From: Streblospio benedicti
Taxonomy: Eukaryota > Annelida > Polychaeta > Spionida > Spionidae
Direction of reading: 5' to 3'
NCBI GenBank assembly: GCA_019095985.1
Contig: CM032660.1
Location: 58,599,149-58,663,148 of the forward strand
DNA length: 64,000 nt
Shown here: positions 58,584 through 64,000 of the stretch, one piece after another
How the letters are laid out: each line of letters begins with the position of its first letter
How positions within the stretch are numbered: the stretch's first letter is position 1
Made by a program: the position numbers and the translations under genes
The notes under the pieces: generated by a model
What the model was told of the DNA's origin: nothing
Database searches by the model: none
What the model saw: only the letters and a program-made list of their open reading frames with translations

Positions 58584-60144
58584 TGATTCTGATTGACCTT
58601 ATGATGGGCAGCTTTTTTGAGTTTCTTTCATCTTTACATAACATTCACTTGCCTACAAAGAAATTACATATCAAATAATAATTGAAACACACAATCTAGA
58701 TCTACATAAAGTAATTACTATCAATAGTTTCCTAAATAATCTGTAAAATTTTTGGGATTGAAGTTCGATGAACTACAAGTGTATTCGTAAATATTAACTG
58801 TAAATGATGTATCATTCTGGTCTCTCACAATGTGGATATTAAATTCAATACAGTAATTTCAAAGCATGTTTCACAAGCAAGATTGAAAAACACATACAAT
58901 TGTCATAAGTTCACACCTATTTTTCAAATCAAGAATATGTCACTTATACATGTATGTCAAGACATTGGTTCGTCCAAGCCTCAGGCACCTGGGCCTGGTA
59001 TCATTCTGGTCTAGAAACGGGTCGTGAGTTTGAACAACCCAGGGCCAAATGATATAGTAAAAATGATTTCAGCTATGTCAATACAGTGGCCCAACGTTGT
59101 GATGTGCATTAAATAAAAATCAATTTCAAATTCTAAGGTAGACCTAGAAGACATTTTTTTCTTATCACATCCATCGCAACACGAGGACGAGATTGGACAA
59201 CTGCATCAAATTGGGTGACCAGCTACACAATCTCATATTCAACTGCCTATGTGTTTCATTTCTACTCTGAGAATGGCAACCCAAAGGTAATTACCATACG
59301 CATATTCTCAATAGTCGAGGTTGAAACAAATTATCTTAACTGTGAACTGTTGCTGCTCCTGTTTTCTGAATGTTGTTTTTCTTTGTTGAAAAAACAAACA
59401 AAACGTTTGAGATAGGAGATTGAAGTGTGGGGCTTCTGTGTAAAAGAAATGTTTGGTTAACCCTCAGGGTCGGAGTCGATTTTCACACCAGGGGAAATGA
59501 TTTAAAAAGAACGATGACCATGTGGACAACTTGTGTTCAAACTTAATAAAAATGCGGATGGTTATAGATGAGATAGACAGATGGATAGACTGCTGATGGC
59601 TGCAAGTCAGACACTATCAGTGCTATTGGATTAATGAGAGATAAAATTTTAATGATGATTTGTAAAATAGTGGTATTTTTCTTTATTTTCAGATATTTTT
59701 CTGGTAACACTGATACGACTACAATTGTGAAGCATAGTCTACAACCCACAGTGCTTGCTTGTAAAGTAAAGCTGCACCCTCAGGCATGGGAAGCAAACAT
59801 ATGTCTACGATGGGAAGTGTTTGGATCCAATAAATTCATTCTTGGCCATTGGAAGATGCAGTAGATTTAAATTGATGTCTAATTTTTAGATGCACCTGTA
59901 CCTAATACTATAAACGGCATGTTTAGAGGAGATAACAAAAGCAATTTGCATGTTTCTATATTCTATAAAAAGATTTCTAAAATATGTCAAGATTCATAGT
60001 ACACAACATGCGGTGCGGAAATTTCACCAAATACTTATACATCATGTGATGTGAATTTCAAATCTCAATTGCTGCTTGATCATGTTTGTCAAATATGGAG
60101 TAAGGAAAACATTGCAAGTTCCAACCATAAGCCGAACATCATTG
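58033..60144. repeat. duplicated segment D1, ends at gap
   Basis: Matches 60245-62274 throughout, with many one-base indels and local replacement by SINE-like sequence near 58812-58835 and 58995-59098. It stops exactly at the gap, at the point where D2 goes on into unique sequence. Confidence 0.9.
59138..59832 (+). pseudogene. discoidin (F5/8 type C) exons, D1 copy, frame-broken
   Basis: Counterparts of the D2 exons, here 59138-59286 and about 59693-59832. The first has two extra T in a T run and the second one extra T, and the second exon's donor is altered. Probably a poorly resolved second haplotype rather than a second gene. Confidence 0.65.
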
Positions 60145-60244
60145 NNNNNNNNNNNNNNNNNNNNNNNNNNNNNNNNNNNNNNNNNNNNNNNNNNNNNNNN
60201 NNNNNNNNNNNNNNNNNNNNNNNNNNNNNNNNNNNNNNNNNNNN
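60145..60244. other. assembly gap (100 N) between D1 and D2
   Basis: Exactly 100 N, placed at the junction of the two copies. Confidence 0.99.
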
Positions 60245-60272
60245 TATTGATCAATGCTTTTATCATAAATAC

Positions 60273-60794
60273 CTGAACGTAATTTTCATTGTTGGTTTTT
60301 CTTATTTCTATAAGTTTGTCACAAAGCATCTCAATTTTCGCCTCAAACTCAATTATCTTTTGGAAATCTTCTGCTCTTTCATTTTCTGCATTATTAACAA
60401 ATCCAGTCAGCATCATTTCACATAAAATAATTTCAAATTCTATGTATTCGGTAATGTTTTTATATCACCTAAAATGTCTCATAAAGGTAACTAAAAGTTA
60501 ATACAAGTTTTCACATACTGTTTCCATCAAAAATTTTAGAGAAAATTATTGATAAAAACAAAACGAGTTGAAGACGATTACATAGATGCAGTCACTGTCA
60601 TTCTGATACACTTTTTCAAACCGATACCCATGTAACTTTGTGATGTGTTCGTCTAGAGAGAGAGAAAAGCTTCTCGGAATAGTTGCGATTTTTTTGTTTG
60701 TTTACACATTAACATTTCTATTAACACAAATAACTCACATATTTCTGTACTCAGATTATCTACATATTTCCTCTTTGCATCTGCTTGTTCTTCC
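60273..60794 (-). pseudogene. coiled-coil gene 5' exons, D2 copy
   Basis: 60439-60273 repeats the second exon unchanged in frame. The first-exon counterpart near 60722-60794 has an extra G, and its donor context (ATAT|GTGAG) would give a stop across the junction. No 3' exons follow, because the copy starts at the gap. Confidence 0.6.
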
Positions 60795-61264
60795 AATTTT
60801 GAAGTCTGGCATTGATTCTGATTGACCTTATGATGGGCAACTTTTTAGGTTTCTTTCATTTTTGCATTACATTCACTTGCCTACAAAGAAATTACATATC
60901 AAATAATAATTGAAACACACAATCTAGATCTACATAAAGTACTTACTATCAATAACAATTTTAGTTCGGAACTACAAGTGTATTCCTAAATATTCTGTAA
61001 ATGATGTAAATCATGTGGATATTAATTCTAATACTAGTAATTTCAAAGCATGTTTTATTGTTGTGTATAGTTCACACTATTTTCAAATCAGAATATGTCA
61101 CTTATACATGTATGTCAAGCCTCAAGCCTCAAGGCACCTGCCTGCCTGGTCTAGAAAATATGGTTGAACAACCCAGCAAATGAAACATAATGATTTACTA
61201 AAAATAACAAATAAACCCAACGTTGTGATGTGCATTAAGTAAAAATCAATTTGCAAATTCTAAG

Positions 61265-61960
61265 GTAGACCTAGAAGACATTTTTCTTATCACATCCATC
61301 GCAACACGAGGACGAGATTGGACAACTGCATCAAATTGGGTGACCAGCTACACAATCTCATATTCAACTGCCGATGTGTTTCATTTCTACTCTGAGAATG
61401 GCAACCCAAAGGTAATTACCACATAATACGCATATTCTCAATAGTCGAGGTTGAAACAAATTATCTTAACTGTGGACTGTTGCTGCTCCTGTTTTTCTGA
61501 ATGTTGTTTTTCTTTGTTGAAAAAAACAAACAAAACGTTTGAGATAGGAGATTGAAGTGTGGCGCTTCTGTGTAAAGAAATGTTTGGTTAACCTCAGGGT
61601 CGGAGTCAATTTTCACACCAGGGGAATGATTTAAAAAAGAACGATGACCACGTGGACAACTTGTGTTCAAACTTAATAAAAATGCGGATGGTTATAGATG
61701 AGATAGACAGATGGACAGACTGCTGATGGCTGCAAGTCAGACACTATCAGTGCTATTGGATTAATGAGAGATAAAATTTTAATGATGATTTGTAAAATAG
61801 TGGTATTTTTCTTTATTTCAGATATTTTCTGATAACACTGATACGACTACAATTGTGAAGCATAGTCTACAACCTACAGTGATTGCTCGTAAAGTAAAGC
61901 TGCACCCTCAGGCATGGAATGTAAACATATGTCTACGATGGGAAGTGTTTGGATATCCAG
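61265..61960 (+). CDS. discoidin-domain (F5/8 type C) gene, two exons seen
   Basis: Exon 61265-61411 (phase 0 to 0) and exon 61822-61960 (ends with one base), with AG acceptors and GT donors. They encode the C-terminal two thirds of a discoidin domain: VDLEDIFLITSIATRGRDW, WVTSYTISYS, ENGNPK, then IFSDNTDTTTIVKHSL, ARKVKLHPQAW, NICLRWEVFG. The order and motifs match the family (QVDLG.., GNTD..T, RI.P..W....LR.E..G). Such domains bind glycans, phospholipids or collagen in extracellular proteins. The N-terminal part, signal peptide and following exons were not found. The phase-1 end suggests that further modules follow. Confidence 0.75.
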
Positions 61961-62377
61961 GTAATTCATTCTTGGCCATTGGAAGATGCAGTAGATTTAG
62001 ATTGATGTCTAATTTTTAGATGCACCTGTACCTAATACTATAAACGGCATGTTTAGAGGAGATACCTAATAGCACTTACATGTTTCTATATTCTATAAAC
62101 AGATTTCTAAATATGTCAAGATTCATAGTACACAACATGAGGTGCGGAAATTTCACCAAATACTTATACATCATGTGATGTGACTTTCTAAAATTTCAAT
62201 TGCTGCTTGCTCATGTTTTGTCAAATATGGAGTGAAGTGCATTACAAGTTCCAACCGCTAAGCCGAACATCATTGAGCCAGAAGAGGATAGACGAGGGGA
62301 CTAAAACGTAATAGTCCGGCAGATGACAAGGTACATGTATACCTGGAAGTGTGAGTTAAAGTTTTTTTCTCTGCTGA

Positions 62378-62985
62378 TTATTCATGGTTAGGACCCCTAC
62401 AATGATATTCAGGTGGGTGGCACTCTGCCACCCTTGAGCATTTTTCATAAAAATGGAAAATCCAGTACGGCCGCCATCTCCCTATACTATATTCATAAAA
62501 GTGTCATATCTAGTTTAATAATCAACACAGAAACCTGATTCTGATGCAATTTATTGCACTACGTTTTGGCTTGTAACAATTTGTTTTCCTTATACACTTA
62601 TTCTAAAAATTATTGCAAATGATTTAAAGTAAAATGCCGTGAAACACACTCACCAACCACCAAGGTCGCCATAAATATGTTATTGGAAACTCTTTGTGTT
62701 GTTCATCTAATGAAATATTAATAAGTGCAGAAAACTTGTTAACAAGTTGCCCTTTATAAAATATGCGTAACGGTAACAGAATGCATATGACCCGTTTCTA
62801 TTTTTTATCATCGCTTTTATGATTACGTTTGCACTCAACAACCTGACGTTCCTTTGTTAAAGGTTATGCTCAATGGCCGAACAAGTATGCTTGCACAGAA
62901 ACATTATGATGTGTTTTATGGATTCTGAAATCTGAGTGCCACCCACCTGAATATTATTATAGGGGTCCTAACCATGAATAACCAG
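62378..62985. mobile_element. MITE with ~50-bp inverted ends
   Basis: The left end 'ttattcatggttaggacccc' continuing to 'caggtgggtggcactc' is inverted at 62935-62985. The ~500-bp middle is AT-rich and non-coding, with 'cggccgccatctcc' near the left end. Confidence 0.85.
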
Positions 62986-64000
62986 CAGCAGGGTTTTGTA
63001 CGGTACCAGTTTCAGATTACGTGTACGAAACCACATTTAAACCTGTACGAACGCTCAAAACTGTAACCTGACGAAACCTAGATGACTGGGTAATACCTGG
63101 ATAAAACTGGACAAAATCAAAACTAATGTTGGCTTTCTGATGTTACCTCAGAATAATAGCCCCAAATATGGTCCTTTGGCCTGCCACCAGGTTTAGACAT
63201 TATGCTTTTATTGATATACGTGTACCTTGCTTGGAAGAACTAACACTAATAGATAAGACACAGCTTTACTTAACTTATATACAGGCTGGTGAGAAGTTGT
63301 GTACAGGTGCTACTGGAATCACATGCAGTGCATACATGACACTTCTTACAGATTTTGCAACAAAAAATCTCATGTCAAATTACTTGACTCCGCAAACAAC
63401 CTCTGCAAACAAATCCTTCTCCAACACAATTAGAAACCAAGTAAATCTTAACCCATGTCACTTAGCTTACATTGTCCTTACTGGCTGCCATAACTGGAAG
63501 TGACTAACTGCTAACTTCTATTCATGGTTTGAGTACATAACTGGCACGAATATTGCTTTTAAGTACATGTATATCAATCAATTCTATAGGGTTTTGAATT
63601 ATTACAGAGTTGTACAAGATAAAATACATGTATGTGGAGAATGTAAGTCAGGGAATACATCAAATTAAAATAAACAGGCCATTTGATTTTGTCCAGTTTT
63701 AACTAACAAAAGCTATACAAGCATTGTTATCTTTCATGTAGCTTATATATTTATGAAAATGCATGCATCAGCTGGGATGTATTAAGCAGTTTTTTTAAAT
63801 AGTTTATATATTTACGTACAGTTTTGTACAGTGTCATACATTAAGGTTTAAACCAATGGTTAAAACACACTTGTACGAAACCCTATCAACCCTGTATGTT
63901 AATTGCTTATATATCCATATATATGCATTTATCAAGCATTCTTTAAACAAGTATGCATTACTTATTATATTATATGACTTATAAAACCCATTTAAGGCAG
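62986..64000. other. no gene seen
   Basis: AT-rich. The 111-codon frame at 63168-63503 has no family features. Confidence 0.4.

Larger units (their letters stand above)
60245..62274. repeat. duplicated segment D2, starts at gap
   Basis: Begins right after the gap at the position equivalent to 58033. It contains the 5' coiled-coil exons on the minus strand (second exon equivalent at 60273-60439) and the intact discoidin exons on the plus strand. Confidence 0.9.

Noticed and set aside
63168-63503. 111-codon plus-strand frame near the window end
   Set aside because: No recognisable domain or start context.

Overview
This is animal nuclear DNA, most likely from a marine invertebrate. Genes are split by introns with GT..AG borders and consistent phases. 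Large intergenic and intronic tracts are filled with tRNA-derived SINEs, MITE-like inverted-repeat elements, a LINE tail, a Penelope-like remnant, a larger DNA transposon and one LTR fossil. The gene content (F-type lectin, fibrinogen-related, discoidin, LDL-receptor A, kelch-BTB, C2H2 zinc finger, ankyrin) fits a lancelet or acorn worm best. That is inference, and a mollusc or other spiralian is not excluded. Three runs of 100 N mark scaffold gaps.

Layout. 0-6.5 kb: repeats, a LINE 3' end and a long TG microsatellite. 6.8-7.4 kb: a compact single-exon gene for an unrecognised secreted 140-aa protein with E-box, CRE and TATA motifs. 10.3-11.8 kb: phase-matched exons of a ficolin-like gene (short collagen stretch plus the first half of a fibrinogen domain). 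12.9-19.2 kb: a 12-finger C2H2 gene (minus strand, cut by a gap) and three copies of a ~1.2 kb unit carrying decayed zinc-finger pieces. 22.9-24.7 kb: a kelch-BTB gene (minus). 24.9-26.3 kb: a large foldback element. 27-32 kb: dispersed repeats, a Penelope-like remnant, SINEs and an isolated LDLa exon. 36.3-40.2 kb: a DNA transposon with long inverted repeats and nested insertions. 41.1-52.8 kb: a seven-exon gene for a secreted F-type lectin with a C-terminal PAN/apple domain, whose introns hold MITEs, SINEs, an ankyrin reading frame and the LTR fossil. 53-55 kb: minisatellites and a MITE family. 55.3-58.6 kb: a four-exon coiled-coil gene (minus). 59-62 kb: discoidin-domain exons (plus), present twice because of what looks like an unmerged contig overlap at the gap at 60145.

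Several of the predicted proteins are secreted recognition-type proteins of the kind used in invertebrate innate immunity (F-type lectin-PAN, ficolin-like, LDLa, discoidin), but nothing shows that they act together. Most frame breaks in the host genes are one or two bases, several of them in A or T runs. Sequence error is therefore at least as likely as gene decay. The most unusual observations are the lectin gene's last exon and one of its splice donors amplified into minisatellites, a SINE plus CTG repeat sitting on one of its splice acceptors, and a PIN-nuclease-like/CXC transposon whose inverted repeats include the 3' end of its own gene.
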